Notes under the pieces: model-generated
Told to the model about the DNA's origin: nothing
What the model saw: the letters and a program-made list of their open reading frames with translations, nothing else
Databases searched by the model: none
Origin: Planctomycetota bacterium
GTDB lineage: Bacteria; Planctomycetota; JAJSAM01
Direction: 5' to 3'
Length of the DNA: 64,000 bases
Assembly: GCA_024274785.1 (NCBI GenBank)
Contig: JAJSAM010000014.1
Span: forward strand, 1 to 64,000
Made by a program: the position numbers and the translations under genes
Shown here: piece after piece, positions 53,270 to 61,619 of the stretch
Layout of the letters: each line of letters starts with the position of its first letter
Position numbering within the stretch: position 1 is the first letter of the stretch

Positions 53270-53782
53270 CTATTCCTGCGTGTAGCTCTGGCCCGGTCGG
53301 AGGAGTTTGAAGTTCGCCAGGCCCTCCTCGCGCAGGACGCGGGTGAAGAAGCCGCAGTTCAGGCAGGAGATGATCTTGCTCGCCTCGGTACCCTGGGTGC
53401 GGGTACCGCAGAACGTTCCCGAAACCGCCCAGCAGATCCGGCCGGAACGTACTCCCGAGTTGACGCCTTCGCCGTGCCTCCCGATCGCCGCGGGGCAGGG
53501 GCCGTCGGGGCCGACATCGTCGCCGCCGGGCTCGCGGCCGCACCGGAGATACTCCCAGCAGTTGATCCTGCGTGGGGCCACCATCGCCTCGGCCCGGACG
53601 ATCATCTCCTCCCGGTGGCGTGGCCGCTGGCGCGAGTAGACCCACTTCTGGTACGTGCGGAAAGGAATGTCGAGCGCTTCGGCCATCTCACGCATCGACA
53701 TCGCGAGCGATTGACGTATCTCCTCCAGGCGTCGGATCGTACGGTCTTCGTGATCGGTCCAGAACTTCTTCGGAGCAGGCAT
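53270..53782 (-). CDS. Helix-turn-helix regulator with two-CW domain
   Basis: A 170-residue protein. The N-terminal ~60 residues form an XRE-like helix-turn-helix (IRQSLAMSMREMAEALDIPF, RTYQKWVYSRQRPRHREE). The C-terminal domain has paired Cys-Trp motifs, INCWEYLRCGREPGG and GRICWAVSGTFC, followed by ISCLNCGFF, which defines the two-CW domain. The cysteines probably bind a metal or Fe-S cluster, making it a candidate redox-sensing regulator. It is divergent from the macro-domain/redox operon that starts ~270 bases away, so it may control that operon. The gap 53783-54054 shows no other gene. Confidence 0.8.
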   Translation of the reverse strand: MPAPKKFWTDHEDRTIRRLEEIRQSLAMSMREMAEALDIPFRTYQKWVYSRQRPRHREEMIVRAEAMVAPRRINCWEYLRCGREPGGDDVGPDGPCPAAIGRHGEGVNSGVRSGRICWAVSGTFCGTRTQGTEASKIISCLNCGFFTRVLREEGLANFKLLRPGQSYTQE

Positions 53783-54054
53783 TTGGCGGATTCCTCAACG
53801 GAACACTTCGATGCGCAAGTGTACCGTTTGGATGATCGCCCACTTCCGGCCTGAATTCCAGGGAAAGTTCAGTGAACCAGTGTTTTAGCCTCGCCCACGC
53901 CAAAGAACGGGGTATGTTTGGTGTGTGGTTTGGGTGGATTTGCGTCCGAAACGGCGTAGTTCACCTCACGATGTTCACCCGGTGTTCCCGGGTTCTCCGG
54001 GGCGCCGCACGCGAAGCGGACGGATGCTCTCCGCCGACCAGGCCCGTGGAGAAG

Positions 54055-54576
54055 ATGATGCGAAACGGCATTTTTCGTCTCGTCCGAGACGATCTGACCA
54101 CCCTCGAACTCGACGCCTTCGTCTACTACGCCCGGCACGACCTCGTACTGGGATCCGGATGGGGCAACGCCATCGCCGCCAGGGGGGGCGTCGGGATTCA
54201 GGAGGGGCTCAACGACCAGGGACCCCTCGAGACCTGCGACGTGCACTTGTCCGGCGCGGGGGACCTGAAGGCGAAACACATCCTGCACGCGGTGGGCCCT
54301 CGATTCCAGGAGGTGGACGTCGAGGGCAAGCTCCGCAGGACGATGCGGAACTGTCTGACCGCCGCGAAGGAGGCGGGGCTCACGTCGCTCGGCTTCCCGA
54401 CGATGGGCGCCGGCTACTACGGTATTCCCATCGACCTCTGCGGAAAGGTCATGGTCGAGGAGATCCAGCGGCATCTCGAGGGGGACACCACGCTCACCGA
54501 AGTGGTGATCTGCGTCCAGGACAGCCGTGAGATGGACGTCTTCAAGCCCATGATCGAGGGAACGCAAGCGAGCTGA
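54055..54576 (+). CDS. Macro-domain protein
   Basis: A 173-residue cytoplasmic macro domain: RDDLTTLELDAFVYYARHDL, GWGNAIAARGGVGIQEGLND and HILHAVGPRF, TSLGFPTMGAGYYGIPIDLC. The macro fold binds ADP-ribose or its derivatives; the Asn/Asp and Gly-loop residues are present, but hydrolase activity cannot be told. ATG 54055 (or 54058) follows GTGGAGAAG. It lies 18 bases before the TmcC-like gene on the same strand, so it is part of the redox operon. Confidence 0.88.
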   Translation: MMRNGIFRLVRDDLTTLELDAFVYYARHDLVLGSGWGNAIAARGGVGIQEGLNDQGPLETCDVHLSGAGDLKAKHILHAVGPRFQEVDVEGKLRRTMRNCLTAAKEAGLTSLGFPTMGAGYYGIPIDLCGKVMVEEIQRHLEGDTTLTEVVICVQDSREMDVFKPMIEGTQAS

Positions 54577-54594
54577 AGGAGAAAGAGGACCGAC

Positions 54595-55299
54595 ATGGAC
54601 CTGCACACCATCCAGATCATTCACTACGTGGCCCTGGCCGTGATGATGGTTGTCTACGCGATTCGGATCCTGTGGTTTCTGAGCTTTCCGGCGGGCAGGG
54701 AGCGCCAGCCGCCAACCGGCACCGGGTCCGTCAACTCGAAGGCGGGTATCATCTATTCCTGGCTCAATGTCGCCAGTCCGAAGGGCATGGAGAGCTACCG
54801 CACGCACTGGTTCCTCTACCTGCAGTTCGTGGTGTTCCACCTCGGCGTCGTGGCGGCCATCACCATGAGCTTCGTGATCGCCGACTTCTCGATACTGATG
54901 AACAACGCCGCCGTGGTGCTGACGTTCCGGGTGCTCATCTGGGGCGCCTGCGCCGTGGGAGTCATGCGGATCATCCGCCGATTCACCGACAAGTACGTTC
55001 GGGCCATCAGCTCACCGGACGACTACTTCTCGGTGATCCTGCTGACGGTGTGGTTCGGCGTCGCCGCGGCGGCCGCGCCCTTCGGGGTGCCGTCATTGCA
55101 GGCCGAAGGAAGTACGCTGCTCATCATCTACTTCGCAGTCCAGACCTTCTTCCTGCTCTACGTGCCGTTCTCCAAGATCTCCCACTACCTCTACTACCCC
55201 TTCACCCGCTATTACCTCGGAAAGAGCCTGGGGCGGCGTGGAGTCTTCCCACTGAAGCACACTGCCGGTCAGCCGACGACCGCGGGAGCAGACCGATGA
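54595..55299 (+). CDS. NarI/TmcC-like haem-b membrane subunit
   Basis: A 234-residue inner-membrane protein with five helices (IQIIHYVALAVMMVVYAIRI, FLYLQFVVFHLGVVAAITMS, AAVVLTFRVLIWGACAVGVM, FSVILLTVWFGVAAAAAPFG and LLIIYFAVQTFFLLYVPFSK). Histidines in helices 1, 2 and 5 (IIHY, VFHLG, ISHY) are placed to ligate haem b, as in NarI, DsrM and TmcC. It ends SHYLYYPFTRYYLGKSLG as in TmcC-like subunits. It would move electrons between the quinone pool and the cytoplasmic Fe-S partner encoded next (ATGA overlap). Confidence 0.85.
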   Translation: MDLHTIQIIHYVALAVMMVVYAIRILWFLSFPAGRERQPPTGTGSVNSKAGIIYSWLNVASPKGMESYRTHWFLYLQFVVFHLGVVAAITMSFVIADFSILMNNAAVVLTFRVLIWGACAVGVMRIIRRFTDKYVRAISSPDDYFSVILLTVWFGVAAAAAPFGVPSLQAEGSTLLIIYFAVQTFFLLYVPFSKISHYLYYPFTRYYLGKSLGRRGVFPLKHTAGQPTTAGADR

Positions 55300-57089
55300 G
55301 CGAGCACACCGGACGGTCCCACAAGGCGCAGATGGTTCTCGAGCGTTACCAGAAGAAGCTGAGTCGACAGGTGGTCGGCTCCCTGGTCGCTTGTGTGCAC
55401 TGTGGCAACTGCACCGATAGCTGCCACTACGTATTGGCCAATCCGGGGGATCCCACCTACGCCCCGGCCTACAAGGCGGACCGGATCCGCAAGCTCTTCA
55501 AGAAGCACTTCGACTGGACCGGCAAGGTCTTTCCCTGGTGGGTCAAGGCCGGCGACGTCATGACCGACGAGGACCTGGAGGAGTTGAAGGATACGGTGTT
55601 CGGCAAGTGCACCAACTGCCGCCGCTGTACTTTCAACTGCCCGATGGGCGTCGACCTCGCCACCTTCAACCGCATGGCGCGCTGCCTGCTCGTCTCCGTC
55701 GGCATCATGCCCGAGGGCGTGGCCGTGGTCAGCAAGGATCAGTGGGAGATCGGGAACCAGATGGGAGTCCTGAAGGAGGACTACCTCGACACCCTCGACT
55801 GGATGTCGGAAGAGGTTTCCGAGGAACTGGACGACCCCGCGGCGGTCATTCCCGTCGATAAGATGGACGCGGAGATCGTCTACACCATCAACCCCCGGGA
55901 GGTGAAGTACGACCCCCGGACCATCGCCGACGCGTTGAAGATCTTCCACGCCGCGGGCGAAAACTGGACTATGCCGAGCGAAGGCTGGGACATGACCAAC
56001 TTCGGCCTGTTCTCCGGTGACGACGACCTCGGCGGGGTGGTGGCGCGGCGCGTCTACGACAAGGTCATCGATCTGCGCGGCAAGAAGCTCGTGATCTCCG
56101 AATGCGGGCACGGCTATCGCTCCACCCGCTGTGAAGGTCCCAACTGGGCGAAGTTCGACATCCCGTTCGAGATGGAAAGCTCCGTCGACACCATGCTGCG
56201 GTACATCAGGGAAGGCCGCATCAAGGTGGACAAGACGAAGAACCCCGACAAGGTCACCTTCCACGACTCCTGCAACAACGCGCGAAGCTGTGGTCTGACC
56301 GAGCCGCCCCGTGAACTCCTGGAGCTCGTCTGCATGGATTTTCAGGAGATGTACCCCAACCGCGAGGACAACTACTGCTGCACCGGCGGCGGTGGGGCGA
56401 TGAGCATGTCGGAGTACACCCCGAGGCGGCTCAAGAGTGCGAAGATCAAGGCCGACCAGTTGAAAGCGACCGGAGCGAAGACGGTGGTGACCTCGTGCCA
56501 CAACTGCGTCGATGGTCTGGCCGACTGCATCCGGCACTACAAGCTCGGCATGGGCGTGACGCAGCTCGTGACGCTCGTGGCGAACGCGCTGGTGTGGGAC
56601 GAGATGCCCGCCGCGCCGGGGAAGCCGGAGATTCCCGAGGGAGTCCCGGCGGAGATGGAGCCGGAGGTGGCGCTGGATCCGGATCCGGAGGAAGCCTCCG
56701 CTTCGGAGGAACCGCCCCTGGCGGGCAAGCGGATCGTGGTGGCCGACGACGACCCGGACCAGGTGATCTACCTGAAATCGGTGCTTTCGGATGCCGGCGC
56801 CGAGATCATCGAAGCAGCCGACGGCGACGAGACTCTCGAGGCATGCCGGAAGGAGTTGCCGGACATGCTGACGCTCGACCTCGAGATGCCGGGTACGCCC
56901 ACGAAAGATGTGTTTGCGAGGCTACGTGACGAACTTCCGGAACTGAGGATCTGCATCGTCACCGGACGCCCTGAACTGCGCGCGCTGATCTACGATCAGG
57001 ACCTCAGGCGCCCCGAGGGCTATCTCGACAAGCCGATCACGGAAGAATCGCTGCTGCGAAACGTGAGGAAGGTCCTCGAGACTTCCTGA
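55296..57089 (+). CDS. HdrD/TmcB-like Fe-S oxidoreductase fused to a receiver domain
   Basis: A 597-residue cytoplasmic protein. Residues ~25-150 hold two [4Fe-4S] motifs (CVHCGNCTDSCH and CTNCRRCTFNCP). Residues ~270-440 hold two CCG-type domains of heterodisulfide-reductase proteins (HDSCNNARSCG, NYCCTGGGGAM, VTSCHNCVDGL), which can bind a non-cubane cluster. After an acidic-Pro linker, residues ~475-597 are a response-regulator receiver: VVADDDPDQV (acid pair), LTLDLEMPG (phospho-Asp), VTGRPEL (Thr) and YLDKP (Lys). The REC fusion is not part of typical HdrD or TmcB. It overlaps the membrane subunit gene and precedes a histidine kinase gene. Confidence 0.9.
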   Translation: MSEHTGRSHKAQMVLERYQKKLSRQVVGSLVACVHCGNCTDSCHYVLANPGDPTYAPAYKADRIRKLFKKHFDWTGKVFPWWVKAGDVMTDEDLEELKDTVFGKCTNCRRCTFNCPMGVDLATFNRMARCLLVSVGIMPEGVAVVSKDQWEIGNQMGVLKEDYLDTLDWMSEEVSEELDDPAAVIPVDKMDAEIVYTINPREVKYDPRTIADALKIFHAAGENWTMPSEGWDMTNFGLFSGDDDLGGVVARRVYDKVIDLRGKKLVISECGHGYRSTRCEGPNWAKFDIPFEMESSVDTMLRYIREGRIKVDKTKNPDKVTFHDSCNNARSCGLTEPPRELLELVCMDFQEMYPNREDNYCCTGGGGAMSMSEYTPRRLKSAKIKADQLKATGAKTVVTSCHNCVDGLADCIRHYKLGMGVTQLVTLVANALVWDEMPAAPGKPEIPEGVPAEMEPEVALDPDPEEASASEEPPLAGKRIVVADDDPDQVIYLKSVLSDAGAEIIEAADGDETLEACRKELPDMLTLDLEMPGTPTKDVFARLRDELPELRICIVTGRPELRALIYDQDLRRPEGYLDKPITEESLLRNVRKVLETS

Positions 57090-57113
57090 GCAAGAGCGAA
57101 ACGGAGGCGCGGG

Positions 57114-58574
57114 ATGGGCAAGCCATACCAGCAGTACTTCAATGCGCTGCCCTGCTATCTGACCGTGCAGGATCGGGACTTCCGGATCATCGACGCCAAC
57201 GATCGCTTTCGTGGCGACTTCGGGGATTGGGAAGGACGGTTATGCTACCAGGTCTACAAGCACCGATCCGAGAAGTGCGAGGTCTGCCCGGTGGAGCGGG
57301 TCTTTCACGACGGCCAGAGCCACCGCAGCGAGGAACTGGTGCGGGCCCGGGACGGCCGGGAAGTCTGCGTCCTGGTGGATGCCACGCCGATCCGGGGGGA
57401 GGACGGCCGGATCGAGTCCGTCATCGAGATGTCCACGGACGTCACTCATATCAAGAGGCTCTCGGACCAGCTGAAGCGAAGCCAGAACCGCCTGCGGCTC
57501 CTGTTCGACGAGGTCCCCTGCTACATATCGATTCAGGATCGGGAGCTCAACATCGTCGAGGCCAACCGGCTGAGCCAGGAGACCTTCGGCAGTTGCCTCG
57601 GGCGCAAGTGCTACGAGGCCTACCGCAAGCGCACGGAGGAGTGTGTTCCCTGTGCGGTGCAGCAGACCTTCGAGGATGGCCGAACCCACAGCCACGAGGA
57701 AGTCCTCACCGATCTCGAGGGGCAGTCACGCCACGTGCTCGTGACGACCTCCGCCATCCGCTCCCCGGACGGTGACATCGACGGTGTGATGGAGATGGCC
57801 GCGGATATCACCACTCTGCGGGAGTTGCAGTCGCAGCTTTCCTCGCTCGGTATGCTCGTCGGTTCCATTTCGCACGGGCTGAAGGGTCTCCTGAACGGGC
57901 TGGCGGGAGGGATGTACCTGGTGAACTCCGGGCTCAGGAAGGAGGACCGGCCGCGGATGCTGAAGGGCTGGGAGATGGTCAAGCGCAACGTCGCCCAGGT
58001 GAAGAGCATGGTCAGTGACATCCTCTACTACGCGAAGGACCGTGAAGTGCTCCGCGAGCCACTGAGTCCCACGGGCGCGGCGCGCGACGCCTGCGACCTC
58101 GTGCAGTCGAGGGCCGCCGACCTCGAGATCGAACTGGTCCGGGAGTTCGATGAGGATGTCGGGAAGCTCGATGCCGACCCGCAGGCGCTCCGGTCCCTCC
58201 TCGTCAACCTGATCGAGAACTCCCTCGATGCCTGCCGCCTGGACCGGAAGAAGCCATCTCACCGGGTGACTGTCGAGGTGAGGGGCACTGGCCGTTCGAT
58301 CCTGTTTTCGATCTCGGACAACGGAATCGGCATGGACGAGGAGACGAGGGAGAAGGCGTTCAGTCTCTTCTTCTCGAGCAAAGGACTTTCCGGAACCGGG
58401 CTCGGATTGTTCATCGCCAACAAGATCGTTCGCGCCCACGACGGGCGAATCGAGATGACGTCAGAGCCCGGAGTCGGCACACAGTTCCACGTCAGGCTTC
58501 CGCGTACCGCTCCGGAAGGAGCGAATGCGGATGCGGATACAATGAGTGCGAAGAGTTCCCAACCGAGGAGCTGA
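57114..58574 (+). CDS. PAS-PAS histidine kinase with cysteine-rich sensor domains
   Basis: A 486-residue cytoplasmic kinase (no membrane helix). Two tandem PAS domains (~residues 8-115 and 125-235) each end with a Cys motif, CYQVYKHRSEKCEVCP and CYEAYRKRTEECVPC, which may bind a metal or sense redox state. The dimerisation helix has the phosphorylated His in VGSISHGLKGLLNG, and the HATPase has LIENSLDACRLD, SDNGIGMDEETRE and GTGLGLFI. It lacks its own DNA-binding output. Possible phosphorylation targets are the receiver fused to the Fe-S protein and the lone receiver encoded 2 bases downstream. Confidence 0.9.
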   Translation: MGKPYQQYFNALPCYLTVQDRDFRIIDANDRFRGDFGDWEGRLCYQVYKHRSEKCEVCPVERVFHDGQSHRSEELVRARDGREVCVLVDATPIRGEDGRIESVIEMSTDVTHIKRLSDQLKRSQNRLRLLFDEVPCYISIQDRELNIVEANRLSQETFGSCLGRKCYEAYRKRTEECVPCAVQQTFEDGRTHSHEEVLTDLEGQSRHVLVTTSAIRSPDGDIDGVMEMAADITTLRELQSQLSSLGMLVGSISHGLKGLLNGLAGGMYLVNSGLRKEDRPRMLKGWEMVKRNVAQVKSMVSDILYYAKDREVLREPLSPTGAARDACDLVQSRAADLEIELVREFDEDVGKLDADPQALRSLLVNLIENSLDACRLDRKKPSHRVTVEVRGTGRSILFSISDNGIGMDEETREKAFSLFFSSKGLSGTGLGLFIANKIVRAHDGRIEMTSEPGVGTQFHVRLPRTAPEGANADADTMSAKSSQPRS

Positions 58575-58576
58575 TC

Positions 58577-58960
58577 ATGGCCGAAGTGGCGAAGAACATC
58601 CTGGTAGTGGACGACGTTCCCGATGAGCGCGGCTACCTGGTGACCGTGCTGGCTGACGCCGGCTATACCGTGGCGGAGGCCGCGGACGGTGAGGAGGCGC
58701 TCGAACACGTCGCGACGGCGCGTCCGGACCTCATCACCCTCGACATCACGATGCCCGAGAAGTCCGGCGTCTCCGTCTACCGGAGTCTGAAGAGCGGCGC
58801 CGACACGAAAGACATCCCGATCATCGTGGTGACCGGCGTCTCCGACGACTTCAGGGAGTTCATCTCCTCACGTCGCCAGGTGCCGCCTCCGGACGGTTAC
58901 CTGGGCAAGCCGGTGGACCACGAGGAACTTCTGAAGACGGTGGAGGGCCTGCTGCCATAG
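58577..58960 (+). CDS. Single-domain response regulator
   Basis: A 127-residue receiver without output domain: ILVVDDVPDERGYLVTVLAD, LITLDITMPEKSG (phospho-Asp), VVTGVSDDF and GYLGKPVD (Lys). It is closely similar in motif layout to the receiver fused to the Fe-S protein (both have PEGYLDKP or PDGYLGKP near the end). It may shuttle phosphate or act as a phosphate sink. It is the last gene of the redox operon. Confidence 0.92.
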   Translation: MAEVAKNILVVDDVPDERGYLVTVLADAGYTVAEAADGEEALEHVATARPDLITLDITMPEKSGVSVYRSLKSGADTKDIPIIVVTGVSDDFREFISSRRQVPPPDGYLGKPVDHEELLKTVEGLLP

Positions 58961-59122
58961 GCATCCTCCGGGATGACCCTGGTGGTTGGATTCCGGCAGA
59001 GACGGCCCGGTGGTTTCGCTCCGCCTGCTGCCGGCCGGAGCGGATCCGCTGCGGGCCCAGGTGGTGCGGTCGAATGGCCAGGCCGTGTTCACCACCCGCA
59101 CGTCTTCCAGGTACCCGGCCCA

Positions 59123-59156
59123 GGGGGTATCAACGCGACTCAGGCTGAGTTCGGAG
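59123..59156 (-). repeat. Short palindromic repeat C, copy 3 (reversed)
   Basis: On the minus strand: CTCCGAACTCAGCCTGAGTC then GCGTTGATACCCC, matching copy 1. It lies between the ends of the convergent receiver and PEP-CTERM genes. The remainder of 58961-59187 contains no clear gene. Confidence 0.5.
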
Positions 59157-59187
59157 CACCGCCCTCCGCGCGACTCTTCCTCTTTCT

Positions 59188-60093
59188 CTACCGCCTCCGG
59201 AGCCGGCGGCGCGCGGCTGCGAAGACGCCGATGAGCCCCACCGAGAAAAGCACCAGGGTCGATGGCTCGGGGGTGCTGGTGTAGGAGAGGTTGTCCATCT
59301 GGAGGAACTCGGCACCCTCGCCCCACTGCTTCCAGGCATCGGGAGTGCCGAGAGCGTAACCGGGCATCGAGACCACGAACCGGTCGATCAAGCCCAGGCT
59401 CGAAGCGTCGAGGTACTGCCAGGACTGGGGATCCAGGGCCATCGTGACACTGCCGACGGAGGAGCCATCGGCGTAACCCGTGATACGGACATTCGACGCC
59501 GACAGCCAGGGACCGGCAGTCTGGCCATTGTCGGCCCAACTGCCCACGAAATCGGCGCCGTGCAGTACGAAGTCCAGGCCGGCCCTGTGAGTCACGACCA
59601 TTTCGTAGAGCACGTCTCCCGTGTCACCGCCGAGGGACGCGAAGCTGTCGGTGTCGCTCAGACTGCCGCCGTACAGACCATTGGCCCGCGTGTAAGTCTG
59701 GACCAGAACGCCCGTCGGCGTCGCGGCGGGAATCGGGCCGTTGCCGTCCCACAGGCCGTTCAGGCTGTTGTAGCCATAGGTATCCGCCGAGCCTCTCCAG
59801 ACCAGGCCACCGTAGGTATCGCCGACATGGTCCCTGCGCCCCGTGTACCAGGGGCCACCATCGTTCGACCCGATCAGCGCTTCCGAGTAGGTCCCGTCGG
59901 CGTTGCGGGCCGTCGTAGTGCCATCCCCCTTGCCGATCAACCCGAGATCATCGAACGTCAACAGTCCTGCCGATGCGGTTTCCCACGCAGAGACGATCGT
60001 CCCGACGGCAACCAGAACGCAACCGATAGTCACAAGTCTCCCCGGCATCGCGGCACCCCGGCACTCCCTGTGCTCCGACCCGTCCAGCCTCAT
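59188..60093 (-). CDS. PEP-CTERM surface protein
   Basis: A 301-residue exported protein. ATG 60093 has GGAGG six bases upstream; signal helix LVTIGCVLVAVGTIVSA. The body is beta-rich and aromatic/Gly-rich (GGPWYTGRRDHVGDTYGGLV, GLDFVLHGADFVGSWADNGQ, ITGYADGSSVGSVTMALDP). This pattern, with DNLSYTSTPEPS before the end, fits the DUF4465 type of PEP-CTERM protein. The C-terminal sorting signal TPEPSTLVLFSVGLIGVFAA plus ARRRLRRR would be handled by an exosortase. A second, different sorted protein is encoded at 6425. Confidence 0.85.
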   Translation of the reverse strand: MRLDGSEHRECRGAAMPGRLVTIGCVLVAVGTIVSAWETASAGLLTFDDLGLIGKGDGTTTARNADGTYSEALIGSNDGGPWYTGRRDHVGDTYGGLVWRGSADTYGYNSLNGLWDGNGPIPAATPTGVLVQTYTRANGLYGGSLSDTDSFASLGGDTGDVLYEMVVTHRAGLDFVLHGADFVGSWADNGQTAGPWLSASNVRITGYADGSSVGSVTMALDPQSWQYLDASSLGLIDRFVVSMPGYALGTPDAWKQWGEGAEFLQMDNLSYTSTPEPSTLVLFSVGLIGVFAAARRRLRRR

Positions 60094-60366
60094 CGAAGCC
60101 TCCGAGACCGGGCGCGGTTCACTCACACGACGAGAAATTGCGGCCATGCGCTTCAGGGGAATGAAAGCGGAAGCAGCGCCTGGTGTCAAGTGGAGCGTGA
60201 ACTTCGCCGAAGGACTTCCGCGGGCTTCGAGTCCTCCATTCGGAGGGACGAGCTTCTTCTCGTCCGCGTGTCACCGAAGGCGACCTCGAGGGGGAACCAT
60301 CCCGGCACCTCCGACGGCGTTTTCAGCGACAACGTGAGTCCGGCATCCTGTTACCCCGACAAACCG

Positions 60367-61341
60367 CTAGTCGGATTCCTCCGACCGCTGCGCCAGCTTG
60401 TCGAGTTCCCGGGCCAGGATGGCGAAGACCTCTTTCGGATTGAGCTGGGCCAGCTTCCCCAGGGTCGTGCCCTCGGCCGCGCTCTCGGCGACCAGCAGCC
60501 CGATGTAGTACCCGGCCTCCGGCGGCACCTGCGTGTCGTTTCTCTCCGCCCCGAAGTAGAGGCGTTTCAGTCGATGGTCGTTCTCGCCGAGGTTCTTCCT
60601 GAGATCCGCGGCGAGTTGGGGGAGCAGGTCGTAGCAGAGGTTCATCTTCTCGACCGGAAAACCGAGGTATGTACTGCGCTTTTCTCCCGGCACCACCACC
60701 GCGGAAGCGTAGGTCGCCAGGCCCTCCGCCCAGAGGGTGCGGTACAGCCCACCACCGCCATCGAAGGTCCGGAGGTGGTGGAAGTGGAAGAGCTCGTGTG
60801 CGAGGGTGATGCGCAGTTGCAGTGTGCCGGGCTTCGTGAAGGACTCGAGCCCGAGTGCGACGACCTCTTTCCCGCCGACCGTCAGCGCCTTGCCCCGGAA
60901 GCTGAAGGAGATCGTGATAAAGATATCGGTGGCCGCTCGCGCCTCCGGCAGCGCCTTCCGGAAATCCCGAGCCACTCCTTCGACCACGGAGACGATCCCC
61001 TGGTTCCGCCTCGCGATGGCGTCGATCCGGGGGGCGATTTCCTCCCAGAAACGTCGGATGCAGACCTGCCGGTAGGCGATCCGGTCGTCGCCCTCCTTGC
61101 GCCGGTAGATCGCGTCGGCGAAGAACTGCGGGTACTTCATTTCGAGCATCTCGGTCCAACGGCGATCCCGGGTCGGACCGTCACTCTCCGCGCAGGTCCG
61201 GTGGTAGGCGATGAAGTCATCGACCATATTGACGACGCGAAACGCCGGGGCGGGGGCATCGCCGTCCTCCTCGGCAAATCCCGCGGCCGCGGTGATGGAG
61301 AGAAGGGCCAGGACCGGTGTGATCGTTACCAGGCGTTTCAT
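60367..61341 (-). CDS. Secreted zinc metallopeptidase-like protein (DUF2268-like)
   Basis: A 324-residue exported protein (MKRLVTITPVLALLSITAAA). The catalytic motif is HELFHFHH, with the third ligand Glu likely in WAEGLATYAS 40 residues later, the gluzincin arrangement of DUF2268-type Zn proteases. Other conserved parts are FITISFSFRGKALTVGGKEV and KNLGENDHRLKRLYFGAE. Probable periplasmic peptidase; substrate unknown. The 272 bases upstream of its stop (60094-60366) hold no gene. Confidence 0.72.
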   Translation of the reverse strand: MKRLVTITPVLALLSITAAAGFAEEDGDAPAPAFRVVNMVDDFIAYHRTCAESDGPTRDRRWTEMLEMKYPQFFADAIYRRKEGDDRIAYRQVCIRRFWEEIAPRIDAIARRNQGIVSVVEGVARDFRKALPEARAATDIFITISFSFRGKALTVGGKEVVALGLESFTKPGTLQLRITLAHELFHFHHLRTFDGGGGLYRTLWAEGLATYASAVVVPGEKRSTYLGFPVEKMNLCYDLLPQLAADLRKNLGENDHRLKRLYFGAERNDTQVPPEAGYYIGLLVAESAAEGTTLGKLAQLNPKEVFAILARELDKLAQRSEESD

Positions 61342-61440
61342 GTCTGCCTCCCTGCAAGGTGATTCTACGCGCGGCGGGGAAGAGGTGGAAGCGGGCGTGC
61401 AGCCTCTTGACCGGAAAAATCGATTACCTAGACTGAATTG

Positions 61441-61525
61441 CCACGGCGCGGCCCAGCCGCAATGGAGGGTCGATCTCCGGGCGACCGTGCTGGCGGTCCG
61501 GGAGCGTCACGCAGAATCTGCGTGC
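61441..61525 (-). repeat. Dispersed repeat B, copy 5 (reversed)
   Basis: On the minus strand: CGCAGATTCTGCGTGACGCT, CCGGACCGCCAGCACGGTCG, then GATCGACCCTCCATTGCGGC. It matches copy 1 closely. An 11-G run follows at 61559-61569, a likely sequencing-prone spot. Confidence 0.8.
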
Positions 61526-61619
61526 GCCGCGAAGGTCTTGAACGTCAGTAGCATAGTCGGGGGGGGGGGTGCTGTTCCTCCTGTGTCGCATTGTCCTGGG
61601 CTTCCGGGGAGATTTCTTC

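Noticed and set aside
55296-57089. Fe-S/receiver fusion as an assembly artefact
   Set aside because: The linker (acidic and Pro-rich) is in frame, both parts keep all key residues and the ribosome sites of the following genes are normal, so a real fusion is more likely.
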